A DNA stretch of 52,493 nt from the NCBI GenBank assembly GCA_022708055.1, contig JAKIZK010000005.1, positions 1-52,493 on the forward strand, read 5' to 3'. Source of the DNA: Bacteroidota bacterium. GTDB lineage: Bacteria > Bacteroidota > Bacteroidia > Chitinophagales > Chitinophagaceae. The position numbers were made by a program, and so were the translations under genes. Of the stretch, positions 26,023 through 34,642 are shown in pieces. Position 1 is the first letter of the stretch. Every line of letters starts with the position of its first letter. The notes below the pieces were generated by a model. It did not search any database. It was given only the letters and a program-made list of their open reading frames with translations, and was not told the DNA's origin.

Positions 26023-26079
26023 TTTTGGAAATTAAATTCAATAAGCTGTAAAGCCTTAAACAAACCCTGATATTTTAAC

Positions 26080-26898
26080 ATGGGCAATATAGAAACATTA
26101 AAACCATTAGTATCTGTCATCATGAGTGTTTATAATGCTGAGCAATGGTTGAAAATTGCCATTGACAGCATCGTAAATCAAACTTACACAAATTGGGAAT
26201 TTTTTATTATAGATGATGCATCTACTGATACAACACAAAAAATCCTTACATCATATACGGACAATAGAATAAAAGTAATTTTTAGAGAAAAACAAAAATG
26301 CCCATCTATAAATCTGAATTATGCCATCAAGTTAAGCAAAGGAGAATTTATTGCAAGAATGGATGCAGATGACATTAGTATGCCCGACAGATTTCAAACT
26401 CAGGTTGATTATTTATTGCAACATAAAGATGTAGCCGTAGTGGCCGGATTTATAGATTTAATGAATGATGCAGGCGATTTCACCGGAGTATGGAAAGATG
26501 ATCGCAAAGCCTCTTCGTGGCCAAAAATAAAATCAATGCTACCCTGGAACTGTTGTCTTGCGCATCCATCTGTTATGTTCAGAGCTGAAGTACTTAAGCA
26601 ATATATGTATAACGAAGAACAACCTCATGCAGAAGATTGGGAAATGTGGCTAAGGCTGGCGGCCGATAATAGAAAAATAGAAAAGATACCAAGAGTACTT
26701 TTGAAGTACCGGGTACACGACCAATCAATCACTTCCACTTCCAATAAAAAATCTGCTTTTCTCAAAAAAGATTTATTCTATAAATTATATTTTAAAAATA
26801 AGCACAAGGGTTGGTATAATTTTAAAGTGAGGTTGGGATATATTTTAAACAGTATTAAGGTAGTTTTATCAGGCATTAAAAAGAAGATCGTATCATAA
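26080..26898 (+). CDS. Glycosyltransferase family 2
   Basis: A 272-aa inverting GT-A glycosyltransferase. The first strand is PLVSVIMSVYNAEQWLKIAI (about 9-28). The nucleotide site is IIDDASTD (about 43-50). The metal-binding DxD is in ARMDADDISMPDRF (about 90-103), and the HAEDWEMWLRLA block (about 186-197) carries the likely catalytic acidic residues. A hydrophobic, basic C-terminal helix region may hold it at the membrane. It follows the GT4 gene by 57 nt. The sugar is unknown; the locus context suggests surface polysaccharide assembly. Confidence 0.87.
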   Translation: MGNIETLKPLVSVIMSVYNAEQWLKIAIDSIVNQTYTNWEFFIIDDASTDTTQKILTSYTDNRIKVIFREKQKCPSINLNYAIKLSKGEFIARMDADDISMPDRFQTQVDYLLQHKDVAVVAGFIDLMNDAGDFTGVWKDDRKASSWPKIKSMLPWNCCLAHPSVMFRAEVLKQYMYNEEQPHAEDWEMWLRLAADNRKIEKIPRVLLKYRVHDQSITSTSNKKSAFLKKDLFYKLYFKNKHKGWYNFKVRLGYILNSIKVVLSGIKKKIVS

Positions 26899-26978
26899 AA
26901 AACTGGTCATATCAACGGCTGCAAGTCAAACGGAAAATTGAAAATATTTTCATATTTCCATTTATTACCATCGGGCGA

Positions 26979-28091
26979 TTGATTGCATTAATAAAACCCC
27001 GGAAAAATCAATATGGTATTTATTTCTTTTTCCCATTTTATCATATTGGCGGTGCCGAAAAAGTACATGCACAAATTGCTAAAGCAACAGGTGGAAAAGA
27101 TTGTGTGATTTATTTCACTAAAAAATCAGAATCAGAAGGTTTTCTGAATGAATTTAAGGAAAGCGGATGTATTATTAAAGATATCTCAACATTCACCGAT
27201 AATAAATGGATGTATTTTTTAAACCTGATTTATCGCGGCATTATCTCCGGCTATATCAACAAGCAAACAACAAAGCCGATTGTTTTTAATGGTCAATGCA
27301 ATTTTGGATATAAAATTTCTCCCTGGATAATAAAAGATATAAAGCAGGCTGAACTGATTCATTCGTTTAACAGTTTTTCCTATATACGTATGCCTTTCCT
27401 GCCTTTCATCACGACCACTGTCATGATCAGTCGGATACGCATACAAAACCATATAGAGTATTATAAAAAAACCGGTGTGCCTGATGTTTATATTGATAAA
27501 ATAAAATACATCTCAAATGCAATAGAATTACCCATTCAAAAATTTGAAAAAACAAAAGAATCTTTTACCGTCTTATATGCCGGCAGAGGCAGTGCTGAAA
27601 AGAGGGTGCCGCTAATTGCAGCTATTGCTAATGAGATGCAGGCAATAGGTAAAGACATTCGTTTTGAATTTTTAGGAGATGTTTCAAATGTCATCTCTCC
27701 TGCCGCTTATCCATTCGCCCACTTCTATGGAAATATAAGCCAGCCGGAAAAAGTGAATAAAATATTTGAGAAAGCATCAGTATTGATTCTTACCTCAACC
27801 ACCGAGGGATTTCCAATGGTAGTCATAGAAGCCATGGCAAATGCCTGTGCTGTGATAGCCACGCCTGTTGGGGATATTCCACTGCATATCAAAAATGGAG
27901 AAACCGGTTTTGTATTCAGCTCAGTTGAAGATGAAAAAAAAATAAAGGATGAAGCAATAAAAATTTTAATAGCGTGGAAGCAAAATCCGGCTTTACTTAA
28001 TTCCATCTCAAATAATGCATTTCAATATGCAAGAAATAACTTTGGTATAAATCAATTTAATGAACTTTACAGACAAGTTTTAAAATACTGA
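26979..28091 (+). CDS. Glycosyltransferase, GT4 family (start uncertain)
   Basis: A GT-B glycosyltransferase of at least 370 aa. The N-terminal domain opens with FFFPFYHIGGAEKVHAQIA (about 17-35). The donor domain shows VLYAGRGSAEKRVPLIAAIA (about 198-217) and the nucleotide-sugar motif EGFPMVVIE, a perfect EX7E (about 273-281). The only conventional start is TTG at 26979. However, the frame stays open for 33 codons upstream to a stop at 26877 and encodes a plausible cationic/amphipathic N-terminus (NWSYQRLQVKRKIENIFIF). The real start may be a rare codon, such as ATA at 26895, which overlaps the stop of the preceding gene. The sugar is unknown. Confidence 0.82.
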   Translation: MIALIKPRKNQYGIYFFFPFYHIGGAEKVHAQIAKATGGKDCVIYFTKKSESEGFLNEFKESGCIIKDISTFTDNKWMYFLNLIYRGIISGYINKQTTKPIVFNGQCNFGYKISPWIIKDIKQAELIHSFNSFSYIRMPFLPFITTTVMISRIRIQNHIEYYKKTGVPDVYIDKIKYISNAIELPIQKFEKTKESFTVLYAGRGSAEKRVPLIAAIANEMQAIGKDIRFEFLGDVSNVISPAAYPFAHFYGNISQPEKVNKIFEKASVLILTSTTEGFPMVVIEAMANACAVIATPVGDIPLHIKNGETGFVFSSVEDEKKIKDEAIKILIAWKQNPALLNSISNNAFQYARNNFGINQFNELYRQVLKY

Positions 28092-28095
28092 ATCG

Positions 28096-29010
28096 TTGAA
28101 ACCGCTTAGTTTTATAATCATCACTTATAACCGGCCCGGCGACATGCTGGAATTGCTGCAAAACATTGCCACATTAGACAGTGCTGCTGAATTACTGGAA
28201 GAAATCATCATTGTAAACAATGCTTCTACAGATGATTATGCTCAGGTTAAAAACTTTATACAAAACAATCAACAACTCCCCTATCGCTACTTTGATGCGC
28301 CTGAAAATCTGGGTGTAGCCAAAGGAAGAAATTATGCAATAAAGAAAGGCAGGGCGCCCATTATCATCATGCTGGATGATGATGCTGTTTTGCAAAACAA
28401 AGATTGCCTTGTAAATCTTGTAACAGAATTTGATACTCAAAACACGGAAAGACCAAAAGCTATTGTTTCATTCAAAGTGCTTTATTATGACACGCTGCAA
28501 ATGCAGCAAAATGCATTGCCTCATAAACGGTTCAACGAGTACAAAGACAAATCTTTTTTTGAAACTTATTATTATGCAGGAGGTGCCCATGCCGTAAAAA
28601 GAGAAGTAATAGAAAATTTGGGCCTATACCCCGAAGATTTTTTTTATGGAATGGAGGAGTATGATTTAAGTTATCGCATATTAGAAACTGACTACGCTAT
28701 TGTATATAGTGATAAAATAGTGATGCTGCACAAAGAATCGCCACAGGGACGAAAACCAAAGGAAGAGAAGCTAAGGATGATGTGGGTGAATAAAACGAAA
28801 GTGGCCTTTCGCTATCTGCCTCTGAAATATTATTATACTACTGCCTGGATGTGGTCGTTTCAGTATTTACGCAAGATCGGTTTTAATATCAAAGGCTTTT
28901 TAAAAGGCTGGAAAGAAATAAGAGCTATTTCAAAAACAGCGCAAAGAAAACCGATATGTGATAAAACTTTAGCCTATTTGAAAATGGTGAAGGCGAGGTT
29001 ATGGTATTAG
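28096..29010 (+). CDS. Glycosyltransferase family 2
   Basis: A 304-aa GT-A glycosyltransferase with the first strand PLSFIIITYNRPGDMLELL (about 3-21), EIIIVNNASTDD (about 36-47), the metal site IMLDDDAVLQN (about 91-101), and a GAHAVKREVIENLGLYPEDFF block (split here by context, about 159-180) followed by MEEYDLSYRI (about 182-191). The C-terminus is basic with amphipathic helices. The start is TTG at 28096, 4 nt after the previous stop, so co-translation is likely. It ends overlapping the convergent FkbM gene by 4 nt. The pattern resembles rhamnosyl- or other GT2 family enzymes of O-antigen loci; the donor is unknown. Confidence 0.86.
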   Translation: MKPLSFIIITYNRPGDMLELLQNIATLDSAAELLEEIIIVNNASTDDYAQVKNFIQNNQQLPYRYFDAPENLGVAKGRNYAIKKGRAPIIIMLDDDAVLQNKDCLVNLVTEFDTQNTERPKAIVSFKVLYYDTLQMQQNALPHKRFNEYKDKSFFETYYYAGGAHAVKREVIENLGLYPEDFFYGMEEYDLSYRILETDYAIVYSDKIVMLHKESPQGRKPKEEKLRMMWVNKTKVAFRYLPLKYYYTTAWMWSFQYLRKIGFNIKGFLKGWKEIRAISKTAQRKPICDKTLAYLKMVKARLWY

Positions 29011-29657
29011 GAATTTAGTTTCCAATTTTCCCAAACAAATTCAAACTGATAGGTTAATGTATGAGTTGTTTTCAAGGCAAGATGAATTTTTTTCATTCTC
29101 TCTTTAGCATCAGGGAAAAAATCATGGAACTGAACTTGAATATTTTTTACTTTTCTAACCCATCCATTTTCAATTAAAAATTCAAGTAATTCATATTCGC
29201 CCCCCTCAATATTGATTTTAATCAAATCAATTTCTTCTATCCCAAGCTCAGTCATTTTTTCATCAAACTTTTTAAAATGAATTGTTTCTGAATGTCCAAT
29301 CTTCCTAATGGTAGAGCTCCCATCAGCATTTAAAAAAATTTCAGACGATATATTTCTATTTCCTAAAGCAAGCTGAAAAACTGAAATATTAGGGTTTGCT
29401 TTAAACCTATCCTTAATAAAATTGAAATATGCAGCCACTGGTTCAAAAACAAATACTCTTGATTGATACTTGGAAAATATATCACTAGCCCATTGCCCTT
29501 TGTAACCACCGAGATCCACAACTATAGAGTTTTTATCAAGTGAATCATAATTTAGTCTGTAAGTATAATCACCATCCTCGGCAAACCAGGGTCTCACTCT
29601 TCTCATTTGTTTATCGGCGATAAACATTCTTTTCCATTTTTTAAATCGTTCTTTCAT
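29007..29657 (-). CDS. FkbM family methyltransferase
   Basis: A 216-aa SAM-dependent methyltransferase of the FkbM family, enzymes that often O-methylate sugars in polysaccharides. Motif I is VVDLGGYKGQWASDIF (about 46-61), followed by the acidic VFEPV (about 69-73), a strand FQLALGNRN, and the family-typical LIKINIEGGEYELLEFLI (about 145-162). It lies 9 nt after the ColD-like gene on the same strand and is the last gene of the gmd-fcl-colD-fkbM unit. Capping or decorating a deoxysugar is the likely role, by context. Confidence 0.87.
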   Translation of the reverse strand: MKERFKKWKRMFIADKQMRRVRPWFAEDGDYTYRLNYDSLDKNSIVVDLGGYKGQWASDIFSKYQSRVFVFEPVAAYFNFIKDRFKANPNISVFQLALGNRNISSEIFLNADGSSTIRKIGHSETIHFKKFDEKMTELGIEEIDLIKINIEGGEYELLEFLIENGWVRKVKNIQVQFHDFFPDAKERMKKIHLALKTTHTLTYQFEFVWENWKLNS

Positions 29658-29666
29658 TACAGAAAA

Positions 29667-30848
29667 TTAATTAATACAGTTTAATATCAGTTGCATATCC
29701 TCAACTGATAATTCAGGATAATTACCAGAGTAAAAAGCACAATCATGGATAAAATCTGCACCGGGTAACTGATAAATATGCTTATCATATTTTTGATAAA
29801 ATGGTTGCCGCTGCATATTTCCGGCAATGAGAGGTCGTATTTCGATACCAGAGATATTAAACTTTTCAATGTACTTCATTCTTAGATCAGCGTTTTTACA
29901 AACAAAAGGGAATGCAAAACCAGATACCAGATTCATGTGTTTAAAATCAAGGGGAAAAAAATCAGAGTTTTGATTAACGGCGTTTTGTATCTTCTTAAAA
30001 TTTTGTTCCCTAATTTTAATATTCTCTTGCAAAAACTGCATTTGATATTGGCCCAGAAAACCTGTTATCTCAGTCGGTCTTAAATTATATCCTAAATCAT
30101 AAAAAGTATAGCTGGCCTGAAATGCCGACTGGATATCAAACCGCTCTCTCCATTTCTTCTTTTGATGTTCATTCAGGTTTCTATCCCATCCATTTGCTCT
30201 TACAATCTTTAGCATTTCAGCAAGAGAATCATCATCAGTACATACCATACCACCTTCAATAGTGGACATATGGTGTGCAACAAAAAATGAAAAGCTTGAT
30301 GCAAGGCTAAAATTACCTGCTTTACCTGATGGCAACTCAGAACCAAGTGATTCGCAGTTGTCTTCCAAAATTATTATGTCTTTTTCATCGCAAATCTCTT
30401 TTATCCTATCTAAATCGCCTGTAAGTCCAAGAACATTTGTTAAGAACAATAATTTAAAATTATGCTCTTTCAAAGCTTCAAGAAGAATTTTGGAAGATAA
30501 ATTCAATGTTTGTTTATCACAATCAAGAGGTATAGATTGCAAACCTAATTGAATCAACGGCATAGTATTGGTAGACCAGGTAATTGCAGAGAAACCTGCT
30601 TTGTCATCTTGTTTTATTTTTTCGAGGTTTTTTAATGCCTGTATCATTGCAAGATTTGCACTTCCTCCACTATTAAACAAAATGGCATGTTTTCTTTCTT
30701 GAAATAATGCAAATTTATTCTCAAATGCTTCACATTCAGCACCCATACTGAGCCTCTCAGAATTCAATATAAATGTAGCTAACGCTTTCTTGGTTTCTGC
30801 TTCATGCAAAAAAGTATGCTTCATTAATGGCACTCCGTATGTCGTCAT
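29667..30848 (-). CDS. ColD-type PLP sugar 3-dehydratase (DegT/DnrJ/EryC1/StrS fold)
   Basis: A 393-aa protein of the sugar aminotransferase fold (DegT family). Its motifs match GDP-4-keto-6-deoxy-D-mannose 3-dehydratase (ColD): ITWSTNTMPLIQLGL (about 89-103), LEDNCESLGS (161-170, with Asp163 facing the PLP nitrogen), FFVAHHMSTIEGG (188-200), RANGWDRNL (217-225), LGYNLRPTEITG and GIEIRPLIAGN. The residue that would be the PLP lysine is His192, as in ColD and the CDP-sugar dehydrase E1. A simple aminotransferase is therefore unlikely. The expected reaction removes the C3 hydroxyl. Its start overlaps the stop of the upstream epimerase-reductase gene (ATGA), and gmd lies before that, matching a GDP-colitose pathway. 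Confidence 0.85.
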   Translation of the reverse strand: MTTYGVPLMKHTFLHEAETKKALATFILNSERLSMGAECEAFENKFALFQERKHAILFNSGGSANLAMIQALKNLEKIKQDDKAGFSAITWSTNTMPLIQLGLQSIPLDCDKQTLNLSSKILLEALKEHNFKLLFLTNVLGLTGDLDRIKEICDEKDIIILEDNCESLGSELPSGKAGNFSLASSFSFFVAHHMSTIEGGMVCTDDDSLAEMLKIVRANGWDRNLNEHQKKKWRERFDIQSAFQASYTFYDLGYNLRPTEITGFLGQYQMQFLQENIKIREQNFKKIQNAVNQNSDFFPLDFKHMNLVSGFAFPFVCKNADLRMKYIEKFNISGIEIRPLIAGNMQRQPFYQKYDKHIYQLPGADFIHDCAFYSGNYPELSVEDMQLILNCIN

Positions 30849-31780
30849 TTAACTATAAAATTATTATATTCGGTAATTGTTTGTTCTATTCCTTTTTCAA
30901 GTTCAATGGTATGATGAAATCCCAAGCGATTTAATCTTGAAACATCCATACATTTTCTTGGCATTCCATCAGGTTTACTTGAATCAAATAAAATTTTCCC
31001 ATTAAAGCTTACTTTCTTAGCAATAAGTTCCGCAAGTGCTTTAATAGAAATATCTTCACCAACGCCAACATTGATAAAGTCATTTTGATTGTAGTTTTCA
31101 AATAAAAAAATAATTGCAGCAGCACAATCATCTACATGCATAAACTCTCTCTTTGCGTTTCCAGTTCCCCACACAACCACCTCACTACTTCCATTATTAT
31201 GTGCGTCACTAATTTTTTTTACTAAAGCACTTAAAACATGAGAATGTGTGGGATCAAAACTGTCATTTGTCCCATATAAATTACAAGGAATGACAGAAAA
31301 CCCATTCAAACCATATTGTCTGTTATAATACTCAACCATCTTCAGCCCTGCAATTTTTGCTATAGCATATCCTTCATTTGTCGGTTCAGGCTTTCCAGTC
31401 AACATATATTCTTCTTTCATTGGCTGTGGGCAATCTCTCGGATAGATACAAGAACTACCCAGAAAAATAATTTTTTTAACCTCTGACAGGTAAGAAGCAT
31501 GTATGACATTATTCTGGATACACAGATTTTCATACAAAAACTGCGCTGGCAAACTGATGTTTGCAGCAATGCCGCCAACTTTTGCAGCTGCCAATATTAC
31601 ATAATCCGGCTTTTCTTTTTTGTAAAATTCTAAAACATCTTCCTGATTTTTCAGATCTAACTCGGACGAAGTACGGGTTAATAGATTAGTGTAGCCTTGA
31701 GCCATAAGACTTCTGCAAAGAGCGGATCCCAGCATACCTTTGTGCCCTGCAACAAAAATTTTCTCATTCTTTTTAATCAT
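30845..31780 (-). CDS. GDP-L-fucose synthase / GDP-L-colitose synthase (epimerase-reductase)
   Basis: A 311-aa NADPH-dependent short-chain dehydrogenase of the Fcl/WcaG family, which epimerises a GDP-4-keto-6-deoxymannose-type substrate and reduces C4. The NADP-binding loop is GHKGMLG (12-18). Catalytic residues are visible: Ser110 and Cys111 in GSSCIYP, Tyr138 and Lys142 in YAIAK, and His181 in THSHVL. The family endings WGTGNAKREFMHVDD and FDSSKPDGMPRK are intact. ColC, which makes GDP-L-colitose, belongs to the same family. With gmd upstream and a ColD-type gene overlapping downstream, it may act on the 3-deoxy intermediate, on the fucose precursor, or on both. Confidence 0.87.
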   Translation of the reverse strand: MIKKNEKIFVAGHKGMLGSALCRSLMAQGYTNLLTRTSSELDLKNQEDVLEFYKKEKPDYVILAAAKVGGIAANISLPAQFLYENLCIQNNVIHASYLSEVKKIIFLGSSCIYPRDCPQPMKEEYMLTGKPEPTNEGYAIAKIAGLKMVEYYNRQYGLNGFSVIPCNLYGTNDSFDPTHSHVLSALVKKISDAHNNGSSEVVVWGTGNAKREFMHVDDCAAAIIFLFENYNQNDFINVGVGEDISIKALAELIAKKVSFNGKILFDSSKPDGMPRKCMDVSRLNRLGFHHTIELEKGIEQTITEYNNFIVK

Positions 31781-31801
31781 GCCGTTAAAATGATATCGAT
31801 T

Positions 31802-32884
31802 CTAATGACTAGTGCGGTTTGTGTTTTCAAACAGTTTTAAATCGGAATATACCATCTCTTTTATAAGTTCATCAAGAGATACCTTCGGTTGCCATCCCAA
31901 TTTTTCTTTTGCCTTACTTGCATCTCCAAGGAGTTGATCCACTTCTGCTGGCCGAAAATAACGTGCATCAATTTCCACGACGACATCACCATGTCTTACA
32001 CTTAGTCCTTCTTTAAAAATAGCAGAAACAATTGCTTTTTCATTTAAACCCTGACCCTGAAATTGGATTTCAACACCTGCAAAAGAAAAAGCTTTTATTA
32101 AAAATTGTCTTACAGAAGTGGTAATTCCGGTGGCAATTACAAAATCCTCCGGCTCGTTTTGTTGCAACATTAACCACATTGCCTCAATATAATCTTTGGC
32201 ATGCCCCCAATCTCTTTCAGCATCCAAATTACCTAACCAAAGCTTTGGCTTAAGTCCCAAAACAACTTCGGCAATTCCACGTGTGATTTTTCGTGTTACA
32301 AATGTTTCTCCACGCACCGGACCTTCATGATTAAACAGGATACCATTACAAGCAAATAAACCATACGCTTCTCTGTAATTCACAATTGTCCAATATGCAA
32401 ATAACTTTGCTACTGCATAGGGTGAACGAGGATAGAAAGGCGTATTTTCGTTTTGAGGAACTGACCGAACCTTGCCATATAATTCCGATGAGGAAGCCTG
32501 ATAAATTTTAGTTTTCTTATCTAAACCCAAAATACGAACCGCTTCCAAAATTCTTAGAATCCCCAAGCCATCAACATTCGCAGAATATTCTGGTTCTTCA
32601 AAACTTACCTGAACATGACTCATTGCTCCCAGATTATAAATTTCGTCTGGCTGCACTTGTTGAATAATTCTTATAATATTGGAAGAATCTGTTAGATCTC
32701 CATAATGCAAGATCATCCTTACATTTTCTTCATGCAAATCTTTGTATAAATGATCAATTCGTTGCGTATTAATCAATGAAGTTCTTCGTTTAATACCATG
32801 CACTTCATATCCCTTTGAAAGTAAAAATTCAGCCAAATAGGCACCATCCTGCCCTGTAATTCCTGTTATTAAAGCCTTCTTCAT
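31802..32884 (-). CDS. gmd: GDP-mannose 4,6-dehydratase
   Basis: Gmd converts GDP-D-mannose to GDP-4-keto-6-deoxy-D-mannose, the entry step to GDP-fucose, colitose, perosamine and rhamnose. The 360-aa protein starts with [18 protein letters not shown] (about 4-21), the NADP-binding loop. The catalytic residues lie in ASSSELYG and [10 protein letters not shown], and [18 protein letters not shown] holds the nucleotide-binding and tetramer contact region. I chose the ATG at 32882-32884 because a longer reading starts with a TTG that is itself part of a -7 promoter element. It heads the unit gmd-fcl-colD-fkbM (gaps 21, -4 and 9 nt). Confidence 0.94.
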   Translation of the reverse strand: MKKALITGITGQDGAYLAEFLLSKGYEVHGIKRRTSLINTQRIDHLYKDLHEENVRMILHYGDLTDSSNIIRIIQQVQPDEIYNLGAMSHVQVSFEEPEYSANVDGLGILRILEAVRILGLDKKTKIYQASSSELYGKVRSVPQNENTPFYPRSPYAVAKLFAYWTIVNYREAYGLFACNGILFNHEGPVRGETFVTRKITRGIAEVVLGLKPKLWLGNLDAERDWGHAKDYIEAMWLMLQQNEPEDFVIATGITTSVRQFLIKAFSFAGVEIQFQGQGLNEKAIVSAIFKEGLSVRHGDVVVEIDARYFRPAEVDQLLGDASKAKEKLGWQPKVSLDELIKEMVYSDLKLFENTNRTSH

Positions 32885-32902
32885 TAAAGCATATAATTTT
32901 GG

Positions 32903-32910
32903 CAAAAATA
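32903..32910 (-). promoter_or_regulatory. Candidate -7 promoter element for gmd-fcl-colD-fkbM
   Basis: The minus strand reads TATTTTTG, an exact TAnnTTTG match 18 nt before the gmd ATG. It predicts a leader of about 12 nt. Confidence 0.5.
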
Positions 32911-32986
32911 GACCTTTGAATCAATATTTTTCCTGTCGCTTTTATCAAACAGATAACTTTATATTTTAAAACTATTTCCATAAGAT

Positions 32987-33841
32987 ATGATTGTTTCTAA
33001 AATTATCGGCGGACTTGGCAATCAGCTATTTCAATATGCGGCAGGAAGATGCTTGTCCCTGCATCATCAAACTGAGTTGAAACTTGACATCATCGAATTT
33101 GATACATACAAACTCAGAAATTTTGATTTGAATGCTTTTCAGTTTCAATATGAAGTGGCAGAGCAGGATGAGATAGTGAAATTCAGCAACAGAAGCTTTT
33201 TTAAAAAAGTAATGGATCGCATCGGACCTTATTCCAAAAGAACTTTCTTCAGAGAAAAATATTTTCATTTTCATCAGGATTTTCTGAAATATCCTTCCAA
33301 TTCCTATTTGAAAGGATACTGGCAAAGCGAAAAATATTTTCTACCGGCGAAAGATATCATAAAAAAAGATCTCACCTTCAAAAAAGAATACATTGAAAAC
33401 GTTGCTTCATTTGCAAAACAAATAGCAAATGAAAACACGGTATCGCTACATATACGCAGAGGAGATTATAGCAATAAAGTAGTATATGAAATGCATGGAA
33501 TCATTCCTGTTGAATACTATTTAAAAGCAGTTGACTTAATAAAAGCTAAAACATCAGAAATAAAACTTCTTATATTTTCTGATGATATTGAATGGGCAAA
33601 AAAACATTTCAAGTTCCCCAATACCGAATTTGTATCAGGCGATATTTCCGAAACCCATTTCGAAGACCTTTACCTTATGAGTGTGTGCAAGCACAACATC
33701 ATTGCCAATAGCAGTTTTAGCTGGTGGGGCGCCTGGCTCAATGAAAACCCGGATAAAATTGTAATTGCACCGAAAAACTGGTTTAATAAAGGGCCAAAAG
33801 ACACTTATGATCTTTACCCGGAAGGGTGGATTACAATATAA
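32987..33841 (+). CDS. GT11 alpha-1,2-fucosyltransferase family protein
   Basis: A 284-aa glycosyltransferase of family GT11. It has the family start IIGGLGNQLFQYAAGRCLS (about 6-24), the donor-binding HIRRGDYS (about 155-162), and the C-terminal NSSFSWWGAWLN (about 240-251). Such enzymes transfer L-fucose from GDP-L-fucose to the 2-OH of galactose or similar, and some relatives transfer colitose. It is divergent from gmd (103 nt) and so sits beside genes making its donor. Its end overlaps the mqnA end by 11 nt. Whether the donor is GDP-fucose or GDP-colitose cannot be decided from sequence. Confidence 0.9.
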   Translation: MIVSKIIGGLGNQLFQYAAGRCLSLHHQTELKLDIIEFDTYKLRNFDLNAFQFQYEVAEQDEIVKFSNRSFFKKVMDRIGPYSKRTFFREKYFHFHQDFLKYPSNSYLKGYWQSEKYFLPAKDIIKKDLTFKKEYIENVASFAKQIANENTVSLHIRRGDYSNKVVYEMHGIIPVEYYLKAVDLIKAKTSEIKLLIFSDDIEWAKKHFKFPNTEFVSGDISETHFEDLYLMSVCKHNIIANSSFSWWGAWLNENPDKIVIAPKNWFNKGPKDTYDLYPEGWITI

Positions 33842-34586
33842 CCGGCTCCTTCAAATATTCTAAAAACAAATTCATCCCGTGTTGCTTCCTTTCATCTAAC
33901 GTATAGCTGATTTGCGAACGATAATATTTTTGTAAATCGTACAATTCAAAATTTTCGGCAGCTACTAATTCATCTATTCGTGCAAGCCCCATAGCGTTGG
34001 CTTCATTAAACAAATTAAGGAAGGTTTGCGGTAGCGGCCTTGTACTGATCCATGCTGCAAATACAAAGGGAAGTCCGGTTATTTTTTTCCATTCAGACCC
34101 CAGATCGTATATGAATGTACTGATTTTCCTTTGCTCAAATGCGCGATCGCCAATAACAAGACCGGCTGTAGTACCCTGTATCAATTTGCGATAGCCCTCA
34201 TCTTTCGCCGCTATTAATGCGGGGCTAATGCCCCAATATTCCTTCATCAGCCATTTTAATAAAGCTACTGAAGTCCGGCTCTGATAATCTAAATAAACTT
34301 CTCTTATTTCTTCAAGCGGTACTTCACTAAATAAACAAACTGAAGCCACCTCCCCCTCTGCACCTATACAATATTTTCCTGCTACCACATATTCCTTTAA
34401 CTGCGGAAGGGTTACCACCGGTATAAGCCCCAGATCGATTTCACCTTTCATCAGCTTATCGGCAAGTATTGCCGGATTTTCTTCAATCAGTTCTATCTGA
34501 TCTGCAATGGGAGGAAATCGTAATCCATACACCAGCGGCCTGGAGTTTAAATAGCTTACAATTCCTACTCGTATCTTCTTGTTCAA
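33831..34586 (-). CDS. mqnA: Chorismate dehydratase (futalosine menaquinone pathway)
   Basis: MqnA removes water from chorismate to give 3-enolpyruvylbenzoate, the first committed step of the futalosine route to menaquinone. The 251-aa protein has a periplasmic-binding-protein fold without a signal. Signatures are VGIVSYLNSRPLVYGL (about 7-22), GEIDLGLIPV (about 48-57) and YLDYQSRTSVALLKWL (about 98-113), then GDRAF and the C-terminal helix with YYRSQISYTL. The start is TTG at 34584-34586. It is transcribed divergently from purB from overlapping promoters and converges with the GT11 gene. Confidence 0.93.
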   Translation of the reverse strand: MNKKIRVGIVSYLNSRPLVYGLRFPPIADQIELIEENPAILADKLMKGEIDLGLIPVVTLPQLKEYVVAGKYCIGAEGEVASVCLFSEVPLEEIREVYLDYQSRTSVALLKWLMKEYWGISPALIAAKDEGYRKLIQGTTAGLVIGDRAFEQRKISTFIYDLGSEWKKITGLPFVFAAWISTRPLPQTFLNLFNEANAMGLARIDELVAAENFELYDLQKYYRSQISYTLDERKQHGMNLFLEYLKEPVIL

Positions 34587-34592
34587 TTCATT

Positions 34593-34600
34593 TATTTTTG
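34593..34600 (+). promoter_or_regulatory. Candidate -7 promoter element for purB
   Basis: TATTTTTG matches TAnnTTTG, 42 nt before the purB ATG. It lies just 5 bp from the opposing mqnA element, so the two promoters overlap. Confidence 0.45.
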
Positions 34601-34605
34601 CAATG

Positions 34606-34613
34606 CAAAGGTA
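34606..34613 (-). promoter_or_regulatory. Candidate -7 promoter element for mqnA
   Basis: The minus strand reads TACCTTTG, an exact TAnnTTTG match 19 nt before the mqnA start codon. With the purB element it forms a compact divergent promoter pair. Confidence 0.48.
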
Positions 34614-34642
34614 GCAGAACTAAAACAAGAAAAAATCAATCA

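Noticed and set aside
29667-30848. Calling the DegT-fold protein a sugar aminotransferase (for example perosamine synthase).
   Set aside because: The PLP lysine is replaced by histidine and several ColD-specific blocks are present.
22344-33841. The glycan locus as a mobile island.
   Set aside because: No integrase, transposase, flanking direct repeat or tRNA attachment site is seen at its edges, and composition does not shift clearly.
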